Positions 45,369-54,900 of a stretch of 64,000 bases of DNA are shown here, in pieces. The notes beneath the pieces were generated by a model. The model was not told the origin of the DNA. It saw nothing but the letters and a program-made list of their open reading frames with translations, and did not search any database. A program made the position numbers and the translations under genes. The first letter of the stretch is position 1, and every line of letters starts with the position of its first letter. Where the stretch lies: assembly GCA_944327295.1 (NCBI GenBank), contig CALVHF010000004.1, positions 1 through 64,000 of the forward strand. Reading direction: 5' to 3'. The stretch is from an uncultured Desulfovibrio sp. GTDB taxonomy: Bacteria > Desulfobacterota > Desulfovibrionia > Desulfovibrionales > Desulfovibrionaceae.

Positions 45369-45521
45369 AACAGGACTCCTGCTTGGGGAACGCTTGGGAA
45401 GGAAAGAGGAAGCAAAGCGGTCTTGAGGACAGCCCTTGTGTACCCTGCCTGTTGCTCTCGTTTTCAAGGAGAGGGACAGTTCAAGGCAGTTCGGGAGCAA
45501 CGCCTGGCCCCTGTGCTCGGG

Positions 45522-46136
45522 CTAGCGCTGTTCAAGAAAGCTCACGGCTCCGTAGGGCTGGGCAATGTTCATGGCCTCTGACAGGGGCAGAGCCAGATAG
45601 TCGGCCAGGATGCAGCGGTTGAAGGCCGCATGGCCTATGACAAAGATGATGCCAGTGGGGGTGTGCATGCGGGCCCGGACCAGGGCCATGAGGGCCCTGC
45701 GCTGCAGCATGGCAAGGCTTTCTCCGCCTGCAGGCGCGTAGTTGGCAAAGTCGGCGCCGCGTTCGGCCAGGGCGCCAGGGTAGCGCTGCTCCACTTCCTG
45801 CTTGGTCAGTCCCTGCCAGGCGCCCAGGTTGATTTCGCGAAAGCCGGGATCGGCAATGACAGGCATGGTGCCTCCTCTGGGTCTGAAGGCCCTGCGCACA
45901 ATGTCCGCACAGGCAATCCCCCTGCGCAAGTCCGAGCAGAAAAAGGCTTGAGGCTGCCTGTCGGCAAATTCTTCGGCAAGTTCCGCTCCCAGGGCTTCGA
46001 AACGGGCTGTCCCTGCAGAGGAGAGCTCAACATCGCTCTGGCCTATGAAACGGTGTTCTGGGTTGGGAACAAGTTCTCCGTGGCGCAGGAGCACAATGCC
46101 CTGCTGACTTGAAGCGTCGCTGTTTGCTGTCGGCAT
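45522..46136 (-). CDS. Histidine phosphatase family protein
   Basis: 204 residues. The phosphoglycerate-mutase-like fold has the catalytic LLRHGE motif near the N-terminus and the second histidine in IGHAAFNRC. The FIGQSDVELSSAG and EINLGAWQGLTKQEVE stretches resemble the CobC/alpha-ribazole phosphatase type, but no cobalamin genes are nearby. It lies between the XdhC-like and NTP-transferase/HD genes, which hints at a phosphoester step in the same cofactor pathway (inference). The ATG at 46136 follows AAGGAT. Confidence 0.87.
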   Translation of the reverse strand: MPTANSDASSQQGIVLLRHGELVPNPEHRFIGQSDVELSSAGTARFEALGAELAEEFADRQPQAFFCSDLRRGIACADIVRRAFRPRGGTMPVIADPGFREINLGAWQGLTKQEVEQRYPGALAERGADFANYAPAGGESLAMLQRRALMALVRARMHTPTGIIFVIGHAAFNRCILADYLALPLSEAMNIAQPYGAVSFLEQR

Positions 46137-46233
46137 GAAAACATCCTTTGTCTGCTGCGAAAGATGCGAAAGACGTACAAAAATGGAAGAAGGCACAGGG
46201 GAAGCTGTGGCTGTGCAAAAGCTTTGGCTGCCC

Positions 46234-47589
46234 CTATTTCAGGGCAGTGAGCGCAATGCGCTCAGGGCTCTCGCCCAGTTCCCCGGTGAGCCGTGCTTCC
46301 AGTTCCCTGGCGTGGCGCAGGCGCTTTTGTATGCCAGCCACGGCATGGGGATTGGTGGCAAAAAGGGCCATCTTCTGGCCAAAGCGCTGTTCCAGGGGCA
46401 CATGACGCGGTCCGTAGCAGTACTTGTCTGCCAGATAGACGAGTTCCCGCTCCGTGACCGGCTTTGCGTCGGCCAGCACAAGATCCCTGTGATCCTTCAT
46501 GCAGTGGGCCAGCTGGTTCAGGCCAAGATAGTTGAGCCATATGGAGCCTATGAGTTCATGGCGGTGAAAGCCCTTGGCAATGTCATGCACGTAGCCTGCC
46601 GCACAGGCAAGTTCGGGATCAAGCTGTTTCCCGCGCAGGCGGGCTCTCTGGGCCAGGGCTCTAGCCACATGACCCACGGCTGTGGCATGGGCAATGCCCC
46701 GTTCCGGGACATGCACGCTGCGCAGGAGCCGCTGGGCTTCCTCAGGCGTGAGTCGAGATCCTGCCTGTTCGGCTTGGGCGAAGGTCAGGGGATCAGTGAG
46801 ATGCACGCTGCAGAGATCGTCTGCCGCATCAAGGAAGATACAGCATGCGGATAGTTCCCTGCCCGGCGTGTCCTGCACAGCCAGGGTGGAGAGCGCCGGT
46901 CCCTGTGCCTGAGCAAGCAGCCTGTGTTCAAGATCTCCCCGAGAGGGGGCCTCTGACGCCAGCAGATGCAGCAGGGGCTGATTGAGGAAGAGGGGCCAGC
47001 CTGCACCGGAGGCTGGGCTGGGTCTGCAGGCAAGAGGGGCATCCTTGTGCCGTGTCTTGTCTGCACAGCCGTTGAGAAAGAGCACAAGACCGCTGCGTCT
47101 CAGGAAAGGATAGGAGACAGGGTGCAGGAGGATAGGAGAGGCTGTCAGTTTCTTCAAAAGGCGCCACAGGCTCTCCTGCGGGTTGGCAGAGCAGAAGCGA
47201 ACGCCTTCACAGCACAGCTGCCAGGCAAAGTCCTTCGTGTAGGGATTGCACTGGGCAAATTCCTGACCATGACCTGCCAGGACAAGGGGTTCCAGACCAA
47301 GACCGCGGTACAGGGCCACAAGCCTGCGGATACAGGCAAAGAGGGAGAGGTCTTCGCCCCTGGTGGGCGTCTTTGGAAACTGCTGCGGTGGCTGCAGGGG
47401 CGTGCCAAGACGTTCAAGCAGGGCCGGTGCCGCAACAAGCACAGGCGTGCAGGTCAGATGCAGGCTTTTCTTCCAGGGAAAGTGTTCGGTCAGACGGTAC
47501 TGGCGGGATCGCAGAAACGGCTGCTGGGGCAGAAAGGCAGGATCGAACGCAAGGCTCTCTTGTTGTGCAGTGGATGACCAGAATGCCAT
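46234..47589 (-). CDS. Degenerate MobA-like NTP transferase fused to HD domain (DVU_1551-like)
   Basis: 451 residues. The C-terminal HD phosphohydrolase domain is clear: His301 (HATAVGHVA) and His335-Asp336 (HDIAKGFHRHELIG). The N-terminal ~290 residues resemble MobA/MocA nucleotidyltransferases: LVAAPALLERLG is where LAAGxSxRMG would be, then LGLEPLVLAGHGQEF, a GWPLFLNQPLLHLL stretch like the GHPxxF motif, and CCIFLDAADDL in place of the DxDTPEDL motif. The glycine-rich nucleotide loop is lost, so the transferase domain may be inactive or binding-only. The ATG follows GAGGAGG. Intact relatives that I recall sit in Desulfovibrio mop loci. Confidence 0.72.
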   Translation of the reverse strand: MAFWSSTAQQESLAFDPAFLPQQPFLRSRQYRLTEHFPWKKSLHLTCTPVLVAAPALLERLGTPLQPPQQFPKTPTRGEDLSLFACIRRLVALYRGLGLEPLVLAGHGQEFAQCNPYTKDFAWQLCCEGVRFCSANPQESLWRLLKKLTASPILLHPVSYPFLRRSGLVLFLNGCADKTRHKDAPLACRPSPASGAGWPLFLNQPLLHLLASEAPSRGDLEHRLLAQAQGPALSTLAVQDTPGRELSACCIFLDAADDLCSVHLTDPLTFAQAEQAGSRLTPEEAQRLLRSVHVPERGIAHATAVGHVARALAQRARLRGKQLDPELACAAGYVHDIAKGFHRHELIGSIWLNYLGLNQLAHCMKDHRDLVLADAKPVTERELVYLADKYCYGPRHVPLEQRFGQKMALFATNPHAVAGIQKRLRHARELEARLTGELGESPERIALTALK

Positions 47590-47698
47590 GAAACCTCCTC
47601 AAAATGTCGGTCCTGGGGACATGCCCCCTGGGAACCTGATCGTGCCTTCCCAAGATTCCGGGCAGACCAGACCGCAGTCTGCCTGGGGTTTCAGAGTG

Positions 47699-47749
47699 AA
47701 AAAGTGGCGCAAAAGGGCCCCTTTGCCGTAAAGGGACTCTGTTGCGCCA
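47699..47749 (-). terminator. Terminator of the Fur-family gene
   Basis: TGGCGCAA (47705-47712) pairs perfectly with TTGCGCCA (47742-47749), with an inner CCCTTT/AAAGGG stem. On the minus strand CTTTTTC follows the stem. Confidence 0.8.
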
Positions 47750-47785
47750 TGACGAACAGGAATGCCTGTTTCTCGAAAGACAACC

Positions 47786-48310
47786 TTATTTTTGCTGTGT
47801 GGCCAGCCGTGCAGGATCCGTGATTTCTCCGTCAGCTTCCTGGTCCTTCTGGGCATTGCGGCAGTCGGCGCACAGCCCGTAGAGGACATGGTAGTGACCA
47901 AGCAGGGTAAAGTCATTGGCCTTGGCCACGGCCTTTTGCAGCTTCTCTATGGCGGAGTCGTAAATCTCCACGATTTTGCCGCAGTTGACACACATGAGGT
48001 GGTCGTGATGGGCACCTGCGTTGACAATTTCGTAGTGGGCAACGGTGTCCGTGAAATGTATTTCGGTGGCAAGACCGGCAGCACAGAGCAGCTTGAGGGT
48101 GCGGTACACCGTTGTCTGGCCTATGGTGGGGTCCAGTGTCTGCATGTGCTGATAGAAGTCCTCAAGGGTATGATGGCCCGGGTAGTTGAAGAAAGCCTCA
48201 GCAATACGACGCCGTTGAGCGGTGATATTCATCTTGTTGCGGCTCATGAAATCCAGGAACTGCTCCACTGTTGGTGTGGCGGGAGCGGTGGTAGGGGTGC
48301 CGTTTGCCAT
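47786..48310 (-). CDS. Fur family transcriptional regulator
   Basis: 174 residues. The winged-helix DNA-binding part (ITAQRRRIAEAFF, TVYRTLKLLCAAGL) is followed by the metal-sensing domain with HHDHLMCVNCGKIVE and the C-terminal LCADCRNA; the two CxxC pairs bind structural zinc. Whether it is Fur, PerR or Zur cannot be settled by eye. Tpx and rubrerythrin genes with a shared operator-like box in this window make a PerR-type role attractive. The ATG at 48310 follows GGAGG. The N-terminus (about 20 residues, Thr/Pro/Ala-rich) is longer than usual. It is transcribed divergently from acs with a large gap. Confidence 0.92.
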   Translation of the reverse strand: MANGTPTTAPATPTVEQFLDFMSRNKMNITAQRRRIAEAFFNYPGHHTLEDFYQHMQTLDPTIGQTTVYRTLKLLCAAGLATEIHFTDTVAHYEIVNAGAHHDHLMCVNCGKIVEIYDSAIEKLQKAVAKANDFTLLGHYHVLYGLCADCRNAQKDQEADGEITDPARLATQQK

Positions 48311-49384
48311 TAGACCTCCATGCAGGAACTTTTTGCATGTGATGCGGCTTTCACTCTCTGTCTTGTCCCTGACATGCAGGAATGAGCATGTCTCCAAGTA
48401 CAGAATATCCCACTGGACCAGCAGAGCCACGGACACGTCTTGTCGGAGTCCTTGCCGGTACAATGGGCACAGGAAAAAACAGAAGGACAGTTTGAGCCAG
48501 TGTATATCGATTGACTATGCGTACTGCAAAAACGTTTGTTACACGTGCTCAAGAAGACTTTTCGCATGAAAAAAACAGGCACTGCAAAGCAATGAGTGCG
48601 AATCAGTGCCTTGTGTACAGGAAAAAATTGTTCCGCTGAAAAATTAGCACAAAGCCCCCGCAGCTTCAAGAAATATTGTCCCATTGGTCGCTCAGCCAAG
48701 CTTCCGGCTCAAGTCAGACAAGTTTAACTGCCTGTTCCACAAAGCTTTTTCAAGTTCTGGAAAGAAAGCTTCCAGTCCTTGCCGCCCCTGTCTTCGGGCA
48801 GTCTGAACCCGCACTGTGTCTTGGTCCCCTTGCGCTTCGCACAAGAGGCGGCGCTGTGTTCTGAAGATGCTCTTGCTTGCAGGCCTTTCCTGTGCACAAG
48901 TATGCCTGTCCCGGGAGGGCAGTCCAGCGGGATTATACCGCATAATGAGCTTTAAATATGTAGTGCAGTATTTATATATGCAGTGTCGGGCTTTCGTAAT
49001 GACTTTCATGTCCTGAAAGAGGGAGGAAAGGCCCTCAAAATGCCACAACCGGTCAAGGGGTGCAAAAATTTTTTCAAGAAATTTTTTGAGGAGGGGACAA
49101 ATGCAGAATCAACTTGGCAAAAATGACTTGTTTTTCGATATAATATGTTTTTATTATTGAATAAAGATACTCTGTAAATAACGCTTTTCAAAAGTGAAAA
49201 TATGTGCAAGGTAGTACAGAGTGAAAAAAATGTTGCAAAATTGCAACTCTTTTCCTGTTTTGCCACGATGACTGAAAGCTCAATCAATTTTCCGAGCTTG
49301 ACGAACAGTAGCAAAGTCTTTAGGCGTGAATACTAGGACAGTAGTCCGCATCTTGTTAGTCTGTTCTTTGGGAAGGAGGGCCAA
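48311..49384. other. 1.07-kb intergenic region between the Fur-family gene and acs
   Basis: No convincing protein gene. The best open frame (48692-49048, minus) has no ribosome site or family character. There are hairpins such as CTGGAA-N7-TTCCAG near 48757-48775 and GAGGG-N8-CCCTC near 49019-49036. An AT-rich tract spans 49050-49270. The acs promoter and the palindrome at 49232-49247 lie at its right end. A small RNA could hide here, but I cannot name one. Confidence 0.4.
49232..49247. promoter_or_regulatory. Palindromic operator candidate upstream of acs
   Basis: GTTGCAAAATTGCAAC, perfect 7-bp arms around AA, 137 bp before the acs start, in an AT-rich tract. The symmetric TTGCAA half-sites fit a dimeric regulator of unknown identity. 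Confidence 0.45.
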
Positions 49385-51436
49385 ATGTCTCAGGAAGACT
49401 ACAAAAGCACGTTGACGCAACAGGCAGGCACGTATTTGCCGCCCTTGCACGGTAAAGCTTCCGCATGGGTGTGCGGCAATGAAGAAGCCGAAGCCATTTA
49501 TATGCAGGCCTTGGAAAAGCCTGAGGAATTCTGGGAAGGCCGCGCCTCGCAGCTGCTGCACTGGTTCAAGCGCTGGGACAAGGTACTGGAGGCAGACGAG
49601 GAGAGACACAAGTACCGCTGGTTCACGGGCGGCAAGCTCAATGCGTCCTTCAACTGCATTGACCGGCACATCCTCATTGGCCGTCGCAACAAGGCCGCGC
49701 TCATCTGGCAGGGCGAGCGTGAAATGGATGTGCGCTGCTACACCTATCAGATGCTCTACACCGAGGTGTGTCGCGTTGCCCACGCCCTGAGTTCCCTGCG
49801 CGTGCGCAAGGGTGACCGCGTGGCGCTGTACATGCCCATGATCCCCGAGCTTGTCATCGCCATGCTGGCCTGTGCCCGCATCGGTGCCATTCATACGGCC
49901 ATTTTCTCTGGCTATGCCGAAGGCGGCGTGCGCAGCCGTATCCAGGGTGCCAAGGCCAAGATCGTCATTACCGCAGACGCAGCCATCCGTGCCGGCAAGT
50001 TCAAGCCCCTCAAGGCCAACCTGGATCCCATCCTGGAAAAGTGTCCTTCCGTGGCCCACGTGGTTGTCGTGAACCATGCCGAGCTCTTTGACGTGAAGAT
50101 GATGCCCAACCGCGACATCTGGTGGCATGATCTCATCGAAGACTTTACCCTGGACGTGGACTTCCCCTGCGAGCGCATGAACTCCACCGATCCGCTCTTC
50201 CTTCTGCACACGAGCGGCAGCACCGGCAAGCCCACGGGTGTCCTGCACTCCACGGGCGGCTATCTCACCTATGCGGCCCACACCACGCAGTGGATCTTCG
50301 ACATGCACGATGACGACGTGCACTGGTGCACGGCAGACATCGGCTGGATTACGGGCCATACCTATGGCGTGTACGGGCCTCTGGCTCTGGGTGCCACGGT
50401 GCTCATGTTCGAGGGTGTGCCCACCTGGCCCAAGCCTGACCGCTACTGGCGCATCGTGGAAAAGTTCCGCGTCAACATTCTCTATACGGCCCCCACGGTC
50501 ATCCGTTCGCTCATGCGCATGGGCGAAGCCTGGGCCGAACGCTACGATCTTGGCACCCTGCGCATCCTGGGCTCCGTGGGCGAACCCATCAGCCCCGAAG
50601 TCTGGCAGTGGTTCTACAAGAACATCGGCAACAGCGAGCTGCCCATTGTGGATACATGGTGGCAGACCGAGACCGGTGGCGCCATGATTGCACCTCTTCC
50701 CTATGCCACGAGGCTCAAACCCGGCTCGGCCACCAAGCCCCTGCCCGGCATTGATGCCGCCATCATGCGCGACGATTCCACGCCCGACCTGGATGGCTCT
50801 GCAGATCGCAAGTCCGGTCATCTTGTCATCCGCAAGCCCTGGCCCGGCATCATGCTCGGTGTCTACAATGACGAGGAAAAGTATCAGTCCTACTTCTCCC
50901 GTTTCGGCTGCTACGAGTCCGGCGATGGTGCCGAAGTGGACGAGGACGGCTACTACTGGATCCTGGGGCGTATCGACGACTCCATCAACGTGTCCGGTCA
51001 CCGTCTTTCCACCGCAGAAATCGAGGCCGTGCTGGTCTCCTGCCCGGAAATTGCCGAGGCTGCCGTTGTGCCCATGCCCCATGCGCTCAAGGGCGAAGCC
51101 ATCTATGCCTATGTTGTCACCAGGGACGAAGTGGCCTGGAGCGACACCCTGCGCAAGAAGCTGCTGGACACCGTGCGCCGCGACATCGGTGCCCTGGCAA
51201 GCCCCGAATACATTCAGTTTGCCGAGGCCCTGCCCAAGACCCATTCCGGCAAGGTGATCCGCCGTCTGCTGCGCAAGATTGCCGGCGGCTCCTCCCTGGA
51301 GGAACTGGGTGAGCTCACCACCGTGGCCCATCCCGAGGTCATCAAGCCCATCATCTACGGCCATCAGAACATCCTGCTTGGCCAGCATGAGACGGCCTCC
51401 ATGGAAGCCGAGGCTGCTGCGGACGGCAGGGGCTAG
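49385..51436 (+). CDS. acs: Acetyl-CoA synthetase (AMP-forming)
   Basis: 683 residues, slightly longer than the usual ~650. Activates acetate to acetyl-CoA via acetyl-AMP. Motifs are [21 protein letters not shown] (adenylate loop; the canonical GKPKG lysine is Thr), [29 protein letters not shown] and the acetylatable lysine region [15 protein letters not shown]. It is cytoplasmic. The ATG follows GGGAAGGAGGG. In sulfate reducers it could serve acetate assimilation. It is flanked by a long upstream regulatory-looking region and a terminator, and so is monocistronic. Confidence 0.95.
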   Translation: MSQEDYKSTLTQQAGTYLPPLHGKASAWVCGNEEAEAIYMQALEKPEEFWEGRASQLLHWFKRWDKVLEADEERHKYRWFTGGKLNASFNCIDRHILIGRRNKAALIWQGEREMDVRCYTYQMLYTEVCRVAHALSSLRVRKGDRVALYMPMIPELVIAMLACARIGAIHTAIFSGYAEGGVRSRIQGAKAKIVITADAAIRAGKFKPLKANLDPILEKCPSVAHVVVVNHAELFDVKMMPNRDIWWHDLIEDFTLDVDFPCERMNSTDPLFLLHTSGSTGKPTGVLHSTGGYLTYAAHTTQWIFDMHDDDVHWCTADIGWITGHTYGVYGPLALGATVLMFEGVPTWPKPDRYWRIVEKFRVNILYTAPTVIRSLMRMGEAWAERYDLGTLRILGSVGEPISPEVWQWFYKNIGNSELPIVDTWWQTETGGAMIAPLPYATRLKPGSATKPLPGIDAAIMRDDSTPDLDGSADRKSGHLVIRKPWPGIMLGVYNDEEKYQSYFSRFGCYESGDGAEVDEDGYYWILGRIDDSINVSGHRLSTAEIEAVLVSCPEIAEAAVVPMPHALKGEAIYAYVVTRDEVAWSDTLRKKLLDTVRRDIGALASPEYIQFAEALPKTHSGKVIRRLLRKIAGGSSLEELGELTTVAHPEVIKPIIYGHQNILLGQHETASMEAEAAADGRG

Positions 51437-51489
51437 CGCACAGGCCTAAGGAACAGTTCCTGGGGCAAACCCCATTTGCACAAACAGAA

Positions 51490-51541
51490 GAGGATCGGAA
51501 AGAGCGCTAAAACGCCTTTTCGGTCCTCATGTCTTTTTTTG
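51490..51541 (+). terminator. Terminator of acs
   Basis: GAGGATCGGAAAG pairs with CTTTTCGGTCCTC (51490-51528, with mismatch and G-U pairs), followed by a run of T from about 51534 to 51541. Confidence 0.7.
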
Positions 51542-51936
51542 TCTGTCCAAAGACTGTCTGTCCAGCTCTGTCCTGCAGGCAGGAAACACTGACGTCCTTG
51601 CTACAGCCTGTTCGCACAGGCTGCGAGAACGCTGGTCCTGATCTGGGCATCGATATTGAGCGCCTTGAAGTTTCTGCAGCAGGCAGAGCCTGGGGTCGAC
51701 ATTGAGCAGTTCGCCCGAAAATACCTCAAGCTCTCTTGTCGGGTGAAAGGAGACGTGCCCCCAGATCGCAGGAAAAACGGCCCCCTTCTCGGCTGAAGAG
51801 ACCAGACACGGCAAGAGGATTGATCTCCATGCCGGTGTTGGAAGGAAAAGGCAGGTAAAACGCCAGTCAGACGACAAGAAACGTGCGTGTCTTGCCGCTT
51901 TTTGCGCGAGATTTGGCTGTGACGAGACGGATGCAG
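51542..51936. other. Convergent intergenic region acs-RND operon
   Basis: No gene is seen. It contains a perfect AGCCTGT-TCGC-ACAGGCT hairpin (51605-51622) without a T-tract. It separates two convergent transcription units. Confidence 0.45.
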
Positions 51937-51978
51937 AAAAGAGGCCCCTGACGACAGAAGAGATTCGTCAGGGGCCTT
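51937..51978 (-). terminator. Terminator of the RND efflux operon
   Basis: AGGCCCCTGACGA (51942-51954) and TCGTCAGGGGCCT (51965-51977) form a perfect 13-bp stem. On the minus strand CTTTTC follows. It lies about 17 bp after the operon's last stop. Confidence 0.9.
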
Positions 51979-51994
51979 GTGGTGTACGCTTGCC

Positions 51995-54900
51995 TTAGCC
52001 TGCGTTGCGCAAAGCTATGAGCAGACGGGCCTTGCGTTCCCCGTAGCGCCGCTTCAGGCGGCGGAAGAGGAAGCGGTGGCGTATGTTGTCCAGACACAGG
52101 AAGATGACCGGTGTCGTGTAGAGGGTGAGCAGCTGGCTCACGGCCAGGCCGCCCACAATGGCCACGCCCAGAGGCTGGCGCAGCTCGGCACCGTCTCCCT
52201 GCCCGAGTGCCAGGGGCACGGCACCAAACATGGCGGCAAAGGTGGTCATCATGATAGGCCGAAAGCGCAGCTTGCAGGCCGTGAGGATGGCCGTGACCGG
52301 ATCCATGCGGCTTTCGCGCTCGGCCGTGAGGGCAAAGTCAATCATCAGGATGGCATTCTTCTTCACAAGACCGCAGAGCAGGAGCACGCCTATGAGCGCA
52401 ATGACGCTGAACTCCATGTCAAAGAGCAGGAGGGCAATGAGGGCACCGCCACCTGCAGGCGGCAGGGTGGAGAGGATGGTCAGCGGATGAATGAGGCTCT
52501 CGTAGAGGATGCCCAGAACGATATAGAGGACAATGAGGGCCGTGAGAATGAGGATGAGCTCGTTGGCCACGGTCTCGCTGTAGAGCTTGGCCGTGCCCTG
52601 GAAGCTGCCGATGATGGTATTGGGAATGCCAATCTGCACCGAGGCCTCGTCCAGCACCCTCTGGGCATCGGAGAGCGCGTAGCCCGAGGCCAGGTTGAAG
52701 GAGATGGTGATGGCCGCAAACTGGCCCTGATGGGAGACGGACAGGGAGCTGAAGCCTGCGCCCACTTCGGCCACCGTGGAGAGCGGGACCAAACCGTCCG
52801 TGCCTGGCAGACGGATGACTTCCAGCTGCTCGGGCGTCTGCCACCAGTCCGAGGCAAAGCCCACAACCACCTTGTACTGATTCTTGTCCTTGTAGATGGT
52901 GCTGATCTGGCTCTGGCCGTAGGCCAGGCCCAGGGCCGTATCCACCTCGCTCATGCTCACGCCGTAGCGGGCCAGCAGATCGCGGTTGACTGTCACCACG
53001 GTCTCAAGGCCCCGTTCCTCAAGATCCGAGTCCACGTCCTTGAGCACCTCATTGTCCGCCAGGGCTGCCACAAGCTTGCGGCTCCATGTGCGCAGCTCGC
53101 CTATGTCGTCGCCCTGCAGGGTGTACTGATACTGGCTGCGCGAGGATCGGCCGCCCATCTGCAGTTCCTGGGCTGCCTGCACAAAGACCTGCACGCCCGG
53201 TTCCTGGGAGAGCTTTGGCCTCAGCCTGTTGATGACTTCCTGGGCCGAGAGCTTGCGCTCTTCCAGAGGCTTTAAGGTAATGAACATGCCGCTGCTGCCC
53301 CGGCCTCCTGAATAGTGGGAGGAGACCATGCTTACAGCCGGATCCTGACGGATGATGGTCTGAATGCGCTTGAGCTTCTCACTGCCCGCCTGGAAGGAGA
53401 GGCTCTGATCCATGCGGATGCCCCCCATGAGGGTGCCTGTGTCCTGCTGGGGGAAAAAGCCCTTGGGAATGATGATATAGAGCCAGACATTGGCGACAAG
53501 GACGAGGAAGAAGACAACAAGGGTGATCCTTGGGTGGCGAACCACCACGTCAAGGCTTGCCGTATACTTGTCGCGCAAAGCGTCCAGAAAGCGGCTCCAC
53601 AGATCGAGCAGGCTGCTCCAGCCTCTTTTGAGCAGGCCCAGAAGTCCCGGCTTTGGCTGTACCACAAAGTTGGCCAGCACATCCTCCCTGCTTTTCAAAA
53701 GGGTGGCGCACATCATGGGGGTTGTTGTGAGAGAGACCACCATGGAAATGAGCACGGAGACCGAGAGCACCACCGCAAATTCCCGGAACAGGCTGCCCAG
53801 GGTGCCCGGCATGAGCAGAATGGGGATGAAGACAGCCACCAGGGACAGTGTCATGGAAATAATGGTAAAGCCCACTTCCCGGGATCCGTTGAGGGCCGCC
53901 CGCAGGGGCGTCTCCCCCTTTTCCAGCCTGCGCACGATGTTTTCCAGCACAACAATGGCATCGTCCACCACAAAGCCCGTTGCTATGGTCAGGGCCATGA
54001 GGGAGAGGTTGTCCAGGGTGTAGCCTGCCACGTACATGACCGAGAAGGTGCCGATGAGCGAGACCGGAGCGGCCACGGCCGGAATGGAGGTGGCCCGGTT
54101 GTTGCGCAAAAAGAGGAAGACCACCAGGATGACAAGGCCCATGGAGAGCAAGAGGCTCTTTTCCACCTCGTGCAGGGAGGCCCGGATGGTGATGGACCGG
54201 TCCATGGTCACATCCAGGTTGACGGCCTCGGTGACCCACTGGCGCATGCTTGGCACCATGGCCTTGATGCGGTCCACGGTCTCTATGATGTTGGCCCCCT
54301 GGGCCTTGAAGATCATGAGCAGGACGGCGGACTTGTTGTTGAAGATGGCCATGGAACGCACATCCTGCGGTCCCTGCTGCACCGTGGCTATGTCTTTCAG
54401 ACGCACAACGCCGCCGTTCTCGCTTGTGGCGACGACGAGATCCTCGTAGGCCTTTGGAGCATCCAGCTGATCATTGACGCCAATGAGCCAGTAGTGCTGA
54501 TTGTTGGACAGCATGCCCCTGGGCATGAAGGCATTGGCATTGGTGATGCAGCTGTTCACGTCCTCCATGGTGAGGTTGTTGCGGTAGAGGGCCTGCGGGT
54601 TCACATCCACACGGATGCTGGGCAGGGCGCCGCCGCCCACGTTGACTTCGCCCACGCCCGGCACCTGGGCTATCTTCTGGGCCAGCACGCTCTGGGCCAT
54701 GTCGTACATCTGATAGCTCGAGATGGTCTCCGAGGTGAGGGCCAGCACAAGGATGGGCGCACCGGATGGGTTGACCTTGCGGTAGGTCGGATTGGACGGC
54801 ATGGTCGGCAGGGTGGATCGGGCCGCATTGATGGCTGCCTGCACGTCGCGGGCTGCGCCGTTGATGTCCCTGTCAAGCTCGAACTGCAGGATGACGTTGG

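Noticed and set aside
48692..49048. 118-codon open frame in the gap before acs
   Set aside because: No ribosome site, no hydrophobic or motif pattern, and an arginine/glutamine-rich shadow-like composition.
49280..51388. 700-codon open frame antisense to acs
   Set aside because: Shadow of acs. The composition is His/Gly/Val-rich with no motif, and the sense protein is a clear acetyl-CoA synthetase.
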